This document shows, in pieces, positions 24,781 to 35,300 of a stretch of DNA of 64,000 nt (position 1 is its first letter; the number at the start of each line of letters is the position of its first letter). The position numbers and the translations under genes were made by a program. Below the pieces are notes generated by a model that saw only the letters and a program-made list of their open reading frames with translations, made no database searches and was not told the DNA's origin. Origin of the DNA: Anas platyrhynchos (Eukaryota > Chordata > Aves > Anseriformes > Anatidae); NCBI RefSeq assembly GCF_047663525.1, contig NC_092602.1, positions 5,029,501-5,093,500 on the forward strand, in the 5' to 3' direction.

Positions 24781-24824
24781 GTTTCCACGACAGATGGTCT
24801 CTGAAGGCCATCTGTCATGGAAAC
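24781..24824. other. 17-bp inverted repeat with 10-base loop (hairpin)
   Basis: The left arm GTTTCCACGACAGATGG (24781-24797) and right arm CCATCTGTCATGGAAAC (24808-24824) are reverse complements except at one position, where an RNA would still pair as a wobble when read on one strand. The loop is TCTCTGAAGG. Each arm carries a CAGATG/CATCTG E-box. The stem is shorter than a typical pre-miRNA, and outward extension pairs only weakly, so a miRNA call is not supported. It could be a structured RNA element, a paired E-box site or a decayed small palindrome. Confidence 0.7.
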
Positions 24825-25291
24825 TTGGAGCCACGCAAGGCTTGGACGGCGAGTCCTTCACCACCACTGATGAGCTCACTAAGAAGCTGTCAGAGCAAGA
24901 AATGTCTCAATGAAAGGAGCAAAGCAGTTGTGGACACGACCCTGATCTGCATGCATTCAGCTACTATCACCCTATCCCCTCAAGCACACAGTGAAACAGT
25001 CTTTTCTGTAAATCCAGGCCTGGCAAAAAGCTCTCATTCCCAAAGTACATGATTATTCCAGTCCCTATACATATGAATAATTCATCGTGCAATGTGGATC
25101 CACAGCCTCGAATCTCTTTTTTCCCACAAAACTGTGTCAATTCTGTATGATGCAAAACCACGCAAGGTCAGTATCATTTTTCATCCACTTTGCACAGGTA
25201 CCAGAAAAGGCACAACATTTGGGGCACCGTGGACACATCACCACCACACCTACTTGCAATTCCCTCTGCTGAGCAACTTCCATGTGTATGC

Positions 25292-25312
25292 AAAAACAAA
25301 ACAAAACAAAAC
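25292..25312. repeat. (AAAAC)n microsatellite
   Basis: Four AAAAC-type units. Simple repeat. Confidence 0.9.
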
Positions 25313-25869
25313 ATAACCACCAAATTAAAGCTTTCAGAATCCATATGCTTTAGGAGTGTAGTCCCGTAGTCACTGCATTTGTTCTAATAATAACTAATGA
25401 ATCGTTAGGTGTGAATCAGAGGAGCAATCATGGTTTAATCATGGTTTAATTTGTTTCACAATACTCCTGTAAGATTCCATGTATAGTTTAATTATATTGA
25501 AAACCAAGAATCATTTGGGTAAACTTACTATTAGCTGTTGCTACCGTAACCTGCTTACGCCACCTGATGGGCACCAGCATGGGGGTCCCAGGAGTGCAGA
25601 TGGGCAGGGAGGGAGATTTGGCTATGAGGGACACAGCTGTTGCTCATGGAAAATCATGTTCATCTGCAACTTGTTTCCTCCCAAGAGCAGGCTCAGCCTC
25701 TGATGCCTGTGTATTGGCACCTTTGGGCTAAAGTGCCAGGTGCCTTTGCACTGGGGCTGGCCATGAAGGCAGTGTTGAGAGGCTACAGCTGCTCGTGCTG
25801 AGTCTTTGTGCTCAGAGTGTAGGATCTGAGCACAAAGTGCTCTGCACAGATGTCTTGTTACAGAACAGC

Positions 25870-25880
25870 TTTCCAAGGCC

Positions 25881-25911
<31 letters not shown>

Positions 25912-25932
25912 CTTTCCAAGACCATTTCTTCT
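25870..25932. repeat. (CTT)11 tract inside an imperfect duplication
   Basis: Eleven uninterrupted CTT units (25882-25914; GAA on the minus strand) lie between two similar 20-base segments, 25870-25889 and 25913-25932, that match at 18 of 20 positions (TTTCCAAG core). The tract therefore seems to have grown from the CTTCTTCT end of a duplicated segment. On the minus strand it gives a Glu-rich frame, which I take as meaningless. Confidence 0.85.
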
Positions 25933-26262
25933 GCATGGGAAAATCTTCCACCATACATTACATCTTCAATGTAAAAATATCCCTGAGTGCCCCAGATGTT
26001 GCCAAACTTTTCCAGAGATAAATCTGCACAAATAATACAAAGGAAGATTGCTTTCAGAGCAAGGTCTGGTCCCACAGGCATTTGGCTTACTTGTTTTTAA
26101 TTCAGGATGTCTGCTGCTTGTATGCACCCACCGCCCAAGAAGGCATTTAGGTCTGCAGTGAGAAGCCCCAGCAGATGAACCACACATGACCACAGTCATT
26201 GCAGCAGGCATGTCTCACTCTTGCAGGCTACAAACCTGGCTGTTGCCAAAAACAAATAAATT

Positions 26263-26296
26263 AAAAAAAAAAAAAAAAAATGAGAGAAAAAAAAAA
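26263..26296. repeat. A18 plus A-rich tract
   Basis: A run of 18 A residues (26263-26280) is followed by TGAGAG and a second run of ten A residues. AATAAA occurs at about 26255-26260, just upstream, but no transcript-like body is recognised before it. Confidence 0.9.
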
Positions 26297-27589
26297 GCTC
26301 ATACTTTTAAAACTATGATAATGTCTTGTTAATGTCACAGCATGCAGCAAGGCATGGGTGATCCACATCTCAGTTAGCTGTCTCTTCTTTTCCTTGTGTC
26401 AAAGACTAAAAGAAATGCCAGGTGGAATCAAAAGCCAGACAAATCAGACCCAACATATGTTACTGCTAATAAATTTTTGCTGATGATCTATTTGAGAAGT
26501 TCATGCTCCTGCCCTTTCTTTGTAGTATCCAGACAGCTTCTGTATAAAATTAATAACAAGAATTAAATCCCTGGTGAGCTTCAGGCAATATCTGATCCTT
26601 TTCCCTCCCAAGGACAAAGCTCTGCTCTGTGTGGGTTTAACACAGCTTTGCTAAGCAAAGTGGTGTAGTAGAGAGGAATTGTTTTTTCCAACAAGATTTT
26701 CAGAGATTTTGAAATATAGTCCCGATAGGAATGAGAAGCCAAACATTTGTATTTCCTTCATAGATAATTCTAGAGGGGAAAATTACAAGCAGCCAATGAG
26801 AGCATTTAATTTTTGCACAATGCAGTGTGATTTTGTTTCTTAAATTGTATAATCAATTACAACATATTGTATTATAAACTACATTATGTTCTTTGCAATC
26901 TAAAAGACAGCAGTTGCAAAATGAAAAGTGAAAACTTTCCATTGCTGTATCCTGCAGGAATCAGATCCAATGCCGCCCTGAAGGACTGGAGGCCTGTGAG
27001 AGCAAGAAGCGCACAGAGATGTCTCCAGTATCTCCAGAAGAGCAGGAGCTGTGTGAGGATTGGGGACAGGCCTGGCATGGTGGAAGGAGCTCTGGCCACC
27101 TGAAATGTGCTGCTGTAATGAAGCAGTGGAAGAGCCCAGCAAAAAAAACAGGTGGTGGCACACCCCAGCCAGAGCCAAGGTACCCAAGTCATCTCCACCT
27201 AGGATCCCAGCTCACTTACGCCACTCTCAGAGTCATGACATGGGGGTTAAGTACAGAATTGACATTCTGCATCATCCCAAAGGTCCAGCTACCTGTCTCT
27301 GAATATGTCCAGTAAAATCACTTGAGAACAGAGCCTAATGAAGGAAAGGACAAGTTCATTCCTTTACCTGGTCTATATCCTACTTATGACCACTTAGGAC
27401 TTACCTAACACTTCCATACACCAGTCATTGTGGCAAAGAGTTACATTATAGTGTGAATGAAAAAAAAGTAAAAAAAAAAAATTAGTCTGCCTTATATTCA
27501 CTGCCACATGATCCTGTTTTCTAGCTGCTCATTTTCAGCTTCTGAGAAAGAGTACACAGTCATTGCAGTTCCTCTTCCCCCACCATTCA

Positions 27590-28075
27590 TGCAATTCTAT
27601 ATCCTTAATAGATGCTTGCGTATCTCTTTCCCAGGTTGAACAGGTAGAGTCTACTTTGCCTAACATTGCAGGTCCAGGCCATTCTGTTGCCTTCCTCTGA
27701 ATCATTTCAAGTCTGTGCCTGCCTTTCTAGTATTGAGATCAGATCTGCACGTGTGGGCATGCAGTGTATTACAGAGCTGCACAAGCTCGGTTTGTGTCCT
27801 CGTTGTAACTTCATCTTAATGACACCTAAGTCTCTGAGATGTCAACGAACACCAAGCTAGCATTTGCAGAAGACTCTCCAGAGCCGCTCCAGGATCTCTT
27901 TCCTGAGCAGTAATAGCCAGCTCAGAGTACACCTTTGTCAATGATTGTGCCTCACTTTGCAATTATTGACATTGCATTTCATCTGACATTCTCTGCCTTA
28001 GTCACTAAGGATCATGAGATTCTTCTGCAGCTCCTTGCAATCAGCTGTCATTTCTCCCTGCTGAGTCGGAAATGT
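27590..28075 (-). mobile_element. Ancient CR1 LINE relict (reverse-transcriptase end), minus strand
   Basis: The minus strand between about 28070 and 27890 translates, with a few stops and shifts, to a series such as ADCKELQKNL, then a QMKCNVNNCKV stretch, then a KEILE stretch. CR1 reverse transcriptases have an ADCxELQxDL / WQMKFNxxKCKVMH / EKDLG series in the same order at the end of the polymerase domain. Further down the minus strand (27730-27620), bases such as 'cagaggaaggcaacagaatgg' correspond to the next CR1 block, 'cagagaagggcaac...atg'. The copy is heavily diverged, which suggests an old, amniote-age CR1 lineage, not one of the recent avian subfamilies. Both edges are approximate. 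Confidence 0.7.
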
Positions 28076-29150
28076 CAGAGGCTGACAAACAGAGTAACAT
28101 CCCTTTTGGCTGAGCAGATTGGATTACACCTTGCAACCGAACTAAGGACCAAAGATGAGGTTGAAGGAAATTACTCATCTTAGGCAAAATAAACCAAGAA
28201 ATAAATAGTTTTGCAGAACACACAAAAAAAAATCCTAATTAACTTCAGGACTCCAACCACCAAAAACTGTATTTATCCGTCTTATGGTTTAGATATTTAT
28301 TTTTGTATATGTGGGTTCTTTCATGTTCTTTAATTGTTGTATCTTTTGTTCTGTTGTACAACTTTAAGAACGTTAGCAGAAGAATATTAGATATTAAAAA
28401 GAATGTATGTATGAGACCTACTCCGTTTAGATAAACTATAGGATTTTACTGTTTTCTCTAAATTTTTGTAACATTCAGGAATGAAAGGAGTTTCCTAACA
28501 TAAGGAGGAAAAGAACACTGAGCATACTTAAATGTGCTGTAAAATAACCTGGAATATTAAAATGAATTGCTTAACTAATGAATAGGATAGATTAATACAG
28601 CAATGCAACCCCAAATATGGAGAAAACATAAAAAAAAGCTCCGATAAAAAAAAGATCAGAGAAGGTTCCTATGTGCTGCTGCCATCTCCTGGGTGTTGAG
28701 AGAGGGGTGCTATGGAAAGAGCGTGGAGAAATCTGTAAGGCCAGGAGGGGAAAGGGAGCTCTCCTCCAGCAGGTATGGGCCCAGGGCATGAGGAACCTGA
28801 ACTCCCACAGACACCTTCAGTTTGGAGGAGTCCTTGGGGTCAGCCTCTTCCCCACCTGAATGCAATCAGTGCAGGTGAATGAAAAGACACACTTCAATGT
28901 TTGTATCTTATTTTATATTTTTTCAACAGAAAGCCAAATGGCTCCTTACTCAGCCAAAATACATCATTAACATACGTAACTCTATCAAATCATGTGATAC
29001 TTCTCGAGTTAGCATGCATATTGATTGGTTATGAGTTATCAAATGTGCCTGAAAGAACATCTGAAAGATGCTTTTAAGGGAAATGTAAGACTGAAAATCC
29101 CTTGCGTTAAATTTGTTGAGCTAAAGGCCCCAGTGAAAACACCTTCATCT
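28076..29150. other. Unique non-coding sequence, AT-rich
   Basis: No gene is recognised. The 28190-28640 part is strongly AT-rich. It leads up to the pentanucleotide array and carries no transposon body that would explain the array as an element tail. Confidence 0.5.
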
Positions 29151-29315
29151 ATTCTATTCTATTCTATTCTATTCTATTCTATTCTATTCTATTCTATTCT
29201 ATTCTATTCTATTCTATTCTATTCTATTCTATTCCATCCCATCCCATCCCATCCCATCCCATCCCATCCCATCCCATCCCATCCCATCCCATCCCATCCC
29301 ATCCCATCCCATCCC
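29151..29315. repeat. Compound pentanucleotide array (ATTCT)16-ATTCC-(ATCCC)16
   Basis: Sixteen uninterrupted ATTCT units (29151-29230) are followed by a single ATTCC unit (29231-29235) and sixteen uninterrupted ATCCC units (29236-29315). The one linking unit differs by a single base from each side and so is the mutational intermediate. On the minus strand the second half reads (GGGAT)16, a regular series of G3 runs with 2-base loops that meets the G-quadruplex pattern several times over. ATTCT is also the motif expanded at human SCA10, known for easy unwinding. A frame through it would give only repetitive peptides and is not taken as coding. Confidence 0.98.
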
Positions 29316-32300
29316 AGTATTGGCTGTAAGCCATGCAAACTGCCTCATCTACTTTAAGACTTTATCTTCGTCATCTGCCTCTTACCTAAGCAATCTCAGA
29401 GCACTCAGCCTCTTTCCCACTCGAAAGGACTCAGGCACCAGCCCCCCTTTCTCAGTTGCCTTTTAAAGGACTTGTCAGTCTCCTTTGTACGCTCCACTGA
29501 TAAAGTGATTCCATTAATGAGAAATGAGCCAGAACTTCAAAGCTCACACTCATATAACCCCTTTGACCAGGATTTGGGGTCCATATAAACAGCACTTGAG
29601 ATGCCGGGAGGGATGCTTCTTTCATCTCAAGAACAAAATATGATTCTACCACAAATAACTGCCAGACCAGTTTTCAGCAGCAATATTTCAGCATTGTGAC
29701 TTTCTCAGCAATCCTGAAAAAATTGGTAGGTTGCTGAATGAACCACGTGGGCAAGCCTGAATATTTGCTGCAGCGTGTCATCCTGGAGTATTTCCAGGGC
29801 ACAGCAAAGCTGTGTTCGGTGAGCACACGTGCTCTGGAGGGTCCTTGTCACCTCAGCTCTCACCTACCAGCTATGCTCTATCTGTAATCCACCTGAGAGG
29901 CTTTGCTTCAAAATAAAACACACTGAGTGTTTAGTACATTTTCTTACACCATCCCATAGACATAAAATACCCTGCAGATGTTTGATGGTAAGAAATGTGC
30001 AGACAATAAAACTGTAAAGAATTTTTATGTTTAATTTTCTGGGTGAAGAGTAATTTTGCTTGAAATTTTGGCTTTCATTTCATATTTCTTTGCTGCATCC
30101 TTGAAAGATCATTCTTATCACCTTTGTACTCTCCCACTTCTTGTCCTCTTTGTCTATAGTGGTCTTTGGTTGTAGGGACATTACCTTTGGTTTGAGAGGT
30201 TTGGTTTTATATTCTGAAACAGTGCACTCCTGGGGTCTACCAAGTTCCATATAATAATAAATATAATGATATTGATAATTTAAGTAAATAGAATAAATCT
30301 GCCCAGAGCCCACCTGTGGCTGAGCTGAAGTGGGAGCCGCAGGCACAAGTACGGTAATTCCAAGTGCCCTGGCACAGTAAGGTGTAACTTGCACATCGAG
30401 TTACTTTCATTTTACAGAGAGCAGAGCTGGGTCTTGGTAGTTTGAGGCCAAATAGCAGAACCAGAACAACACAACAGACCAGGGTGGAAAGGCCAAAAGC
30501 CCCAAGATCTCTCCATGTGCCAGCTCAAGTCCCTTTGCACTGCTCCTTCAGATGGTCCTAGGGAAGCAGCTCTGCTGAGAACTCCCAAGCCATTTTAAAG
30601 GAAGCTGCCATAATTGAGCTCACTCTTACTGGCTGGGGTCTCCAGGTCTTAAGAGAAATTGCAGGGCAGTTGATGAGCTTGCAGTACTTCTGTTAGCCAG
30701 CGTCACTGTGAGGCCACAGAGCCTGCTTTCAGGTTGCTGCCCCAGGCATAATTTATGCAGGAGTCAAGGGTTTTTTTCAAGGGCTTTTTAGCAATTTCCC
30801 TTTTTTTTTCCTTTTTTTTTTTTTCCTCCCTCAGGTCCTTTTTGTTACAATCCTGATTCAGAACACAGGAATGCCTCAGTTAGGGAAGTGGCAGGCTTTA
30901 AATACACAAGCCTACAATTGTGTGCCTCTGCAAATAGCCTGCATGTTTCAAACAGAAAGCGCAGAGTGAACTGCAGGGTGCCTGGATGGGACCTCCTGGT
31001 GCAGCCAGACCTGATGGCCACAAGGGGAAAAAAAAAAAAAAAATCACGGAGCCAGCGATGGGGACAATACTGAGCTTTGTAACTGTTTCTGCCTCCAAAC
31101 AATGCCCACCGACCCCAGCAGTTCTACTGGCAAGGGCTCACGTCCCCAGGTGGCTCATGCCTCCTGTGCTCTTGTCACCACAGGGCACACCCAACCCCAG
31201 GACAAGGCACAGTGCCCCTAGAATTCATTTATAATCACCAAATGCCTTTCACAGAGCACACAGTGACTGTCACTGGGGCCCTAGCCCTGCAACTGTGAGG
31301 TTAATTAGGGATGTCCTCCCCACCAAGCCCTGCTCAACCCCACAGCTGCAGGTCTGACCATGAACCTATTGCAGTTTTGATGAGACAGACCCCACTGCCT
31401 TCAGCAGTCAGGTCCTGCTTCCTTTCCAGTTCATTGAGCTCAGGATCAAACTTCGGTGCTTTTTCTGTCCAAATCCATGGCGTGGCAGATTTCCTCCAGA
31501 AGAGCAGAATTCTGAAATAACTCACTTTTGGAACAGAAGTTTGGGGTCATTATTTTTTTTTTTCAGTCCACTGGGAGTACACAGCACAGAATCTGAAGTC
31601 CAGAGTTTCATAACAAACATGCAAAGAAATGTGTAATTATTGTCTAGAGAATTACATGATTATATTACAAAATGGAGATTTCCTTGTCATTAGCAAATCT
31701 CTCCATAGGCACTTTTTTACTGGGAAGCTTTGAAACTATTAGCATAATAAGCTGTTCCTCAAACCCTGATTGCTAATTAAAGCCATATATTATTGTCAGC
31801 TCCCCTATTGGTATGTGAGCTTGGTTTTACCTCATTATAGTGTAATAAATGCTTCTTTTTTCCTACTCTTTGCTTTTTGTTTCCTTTCTTCTTCCTTTTT
31901 CTTGCAAAAACAAAGTTGCAGAAAACTGGCTACCACATAAAATTAGACTTTTTTCCCCTCCCTTATGGAGAACTATACAGTTTATTCTGCATATTTTTCA
32001 TGTCTTTTTCACAAATAAAGGAAGCCCAATGGCTGTATTGACTGCTCCCAAAGATATCACACAGCTCTGAAGCTAATTAAAAGTCAGTCTCTGTGCAGTT
32101 GTGATGGAATAGGGTAAGCACAACTGAAGTGAGCAGCAAAATACTCAAAGATTTTCTCTTTGAAACCCAGCCCTAGAACTGCTCCATGCAAACACTAAAT
32201 GAGGAAGTTAGTTCAAAAAGGCAAGGAAATAATGGTTGTTCTCCTCAGCACAGAGACTATTTAAATATCTTGAGAGTCCCAGAAGGGTTACATGACCCAA

Positions 32301-35300
32301 AATTACAAAGACAAAAGAAGATCTAAGATGTCAGACTACAACTCAAGTGGGACAGGCCTAGAGCGGCAGAGCAGCTTCCTAAAGTGGCACTACAGCCTGG
32401 TAAATGTCGCTGGAAACAATCACGAGATTTGCAATCAGAGGAAGGAGAAAAGACAACAAGAAACCATGAAGTGGTGCAGAGCACAGTAAATGCACACTGG
32501 CCAGGCTGGAAGTAGTCTCCCTACACCACAAAGAAAGATGTGTGCCTGCCCCACATATTTATGACCCCAAAAAATGCTCCCTGCTAGCTACAGGAGGTAT
32601 TTCAATAAAGCCTTGAGGTTTCTGGAGAGAGGATTAACCCTTTATAGGTACGCATGTTATATTGGGATACAAATTTAACACGAAGGTAAATCCTTGCAGT
32701 GTCTAAGCCTCATCCTCTGCTCACTGTCTCACGCGAGGCAAGTAAGTTACAAAAGGGTAATAAAAATTCCAAAGAGTAGAGAACTGGCCTCTCTGTCCCT
32801 AACAGCAATGTGCATGCCATGTTTCAGATGCCCTGGGGCTCAATTACTGGTGTTTTTGTCCTTCTCTTACATCTGTTCACCAAAAAAGTGAGCTTCTTCA
32901 GACTGTCCTAAGAGTCCCAATAAAAGTTGCATCTCTGCACCATGGTTAGCATACTGGTACAACCCATCTATTCTCTGGCTCTATTCCTGAGGAGTCCCAG
33001 CATCTTCACTGGAGCCTTGTTCCTCACATTGCATCTTGTAACTTAGGAGAATTTTCTGAGATGCAATAAGAAATCCACAGGGACATCTTTGATTTTTATT
33101 TACATGAGTTCTTCCAGTAGAAGCTTGAACTGGAGTGAGATGAAGCTGGGAAGCACCTTTCAGGACATACAGGAAGAAGAAAGCTCTTCTCTTGTACCAT
33201 GCCTGTTGTCATCAGACCCGCAGCCATAAGCAGATGGAAAAATGGTGCCATTTACATAAAATGACACAATAATTCCAGAACAGCCCCCACACACTGAAAT
33301 TTGTAATTGCAGAAATGCAGATTTTTTAAATGGTTTGAATGCAGACATTTTATGTTCCTCTGTTATTATATTAAATAAGTTCATCTGATACAGCTAAATG
33401 AGAAGTTTGTTGGTATCCCTTCTCAAAATAACCATCTGGAAGCCCCTTCCCAGGGTGATGTCTCTTGGAAGGAGGACTGCTTTTTATAACTTGCAAATCC
33501 AGTAAAAATAATGCCCCTAACAGAATGAAACTCACATCAGATTTTAACTCATTTTGAAATCCCAGGTAAATGTCAATTTGAAAATAAAATACTGACACAC
33601 ATTACATTTTATGCAGGAGGGAATAGCAATGCTTCTTGAGGGGACTAGGAGGGTTATGCATAACGGAGAGAATGAAAATTAATTGAAATGATTCCCAACC
33701 TGGGGGCCTACTCAGAAAGACTCCATTCATCAGAGAAACAATAGAGAGACTCTTTGAAGTAATCTCTAAAGATTAAGTGTGTTCAGGAGGAAGAGTATAG
33801 ATGCCATATGAAAATTTATTTGGCCTGAGTGAGGGAAATTTCACAGAAGAGGGTTGGTCAGCAATGGAATCTTATCTGCTGGCCAGAGTCAACCCACCAC
33901 ACCTGCCATTTCCAAGACTTTTGGCAAGATATCCTCCTGGACATCCCTGTGGTCCCCAATCCACCATTGGAAAACCCCTTTGACCGATGCTTTGTAACAC
34001 ACCCTGGTGTGCTGAGCCTCAGCTCCTTCACCTCTGCTACCCTTGATGTCAAGAGGCTCTTTCCAACTTGCACTAAATGCATTCCCTGAGCACTGTTCCT
34101 CTTCTCCCTTCACCCTCAAGACATTTCTGGTGCTTTATTCTCCTTCCTGGAGATGGACGGGACTATGTGTGCAATTTGTCCTAACTTGGATGCTGGGAAT
34201 TGGGCAACTTGGCCCCCGAAGGCATGCATCAGACTTGGGCAGAAGGCTTCGAGCTGTTTGTGGCTGGGTGAATACAGCACGGGAGATGTAAGGAATGTGT
34301 CCTTTAGCATTGACAGAATTGCAGGGGCCACATCCAAATGTTTAAATACCTGAATGCTGTCAGTGACTTCTGTCCTGGCTGCTCTCACCAGCTACCTGCT
34401 GCAGGTGTCCAGCTGCTGGTATTTGGATGGACGCCCAGCAGTTTCAGCCCTGTGTTTTCCCTCTTCCTGGGTCTCATTTTCCTTCATGAAATGCAGCTCA
34501 GTTTCCACAGAAAGGGACATCCCAACTGAAAGAGCCAGGATTTGGGAGTATCCCTTTTTGTCACTGGGAAAGTATCTCCCATGGCAGAGCAGGAAACAGA
34601 ACTGAGATCTTTCCCATCCCAGGATTAAATACTCTTCCCATTCTCAGCAGTGTTCCTCAGGCATTAATACCACTTTATCTGAAAGCCATGATCCCACTTC
34701 ACTGCTTGATGGAAGCTCCTTGGTTGGTGCAACGAGGTTTTCAGTCCACAAATCCCACTCCTCTTGCTGATCTGAGCATTGTACCTAAACCATGGGGGAT
34801 GTTCAGGACAAACCCTCATCCCAGGGTCTCCCTGGGTTGGGCTGTTCCTACCCAGGACACCCTCTCTCCCACCCCCAGTTAGAGATACCAGTCTCCCTTG
34901 CAGCACCAGGGTACCAATTCCTCACCCTTGAGCTAGAAAGTGATACTAAGCTGTATATAACATTGCAAATTTAAACATGTCCTCTTACAAGTGTACGGCT
35001 GGTGCTGCTGCATCCCAGACCAAACTAGAGACCACAACAGTGCCCTGCCATACCAGGGGACTATGGGGCTGCATACATTCACAGACTGGGGGGTATCAGC
35101 AATGCAGGGACAAACACAGGAACTGCGTGTGCACCTTAAGACAAAAGTTGAAGATTCCTAAACTGAGAAATGCCAACAATGCTGTGTGTTTTTATTTCAA
35201 TTCCTCACCTCACCAAATTAAATTAATTAAAAAGCATTAACTGGAGTTATAAATCTTTAAGTAATTATTACCTCAATGATAACAAATTGATTAATGGCTG

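Larger units (their letters stand above)
24550..27589. other. Unique non-coding sequence with simple repeats
   Basis: No gene is recognised. It contains a hairpin, an AAAAC run, a CTT tract and an A-tract that are listed separately. A short direct repeat (TCATGGTTTAA, twice) lies near 25428-25450. Confidence 0.5.

Noticed and set aside
24781-24824. pre-miRNA
   Set aside because: The stem is only 17 pairs and the flanks do not extend it well, so it is kept as a hairpin only.
25622-25954. Glu-rich minus-strand frame
   Set aside because: The Glu run is the GAA side of the CTT tract; the rest resembles nothing.
29151-29315. Tail of a CR1 or other element
   Set aside because: No element body precedes or follows the array.
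29025-29357. 110-codon frame with repetitive SILFY and SHPIP peptides
   Set aside because: Purely a translation of the pentanucleotide array.
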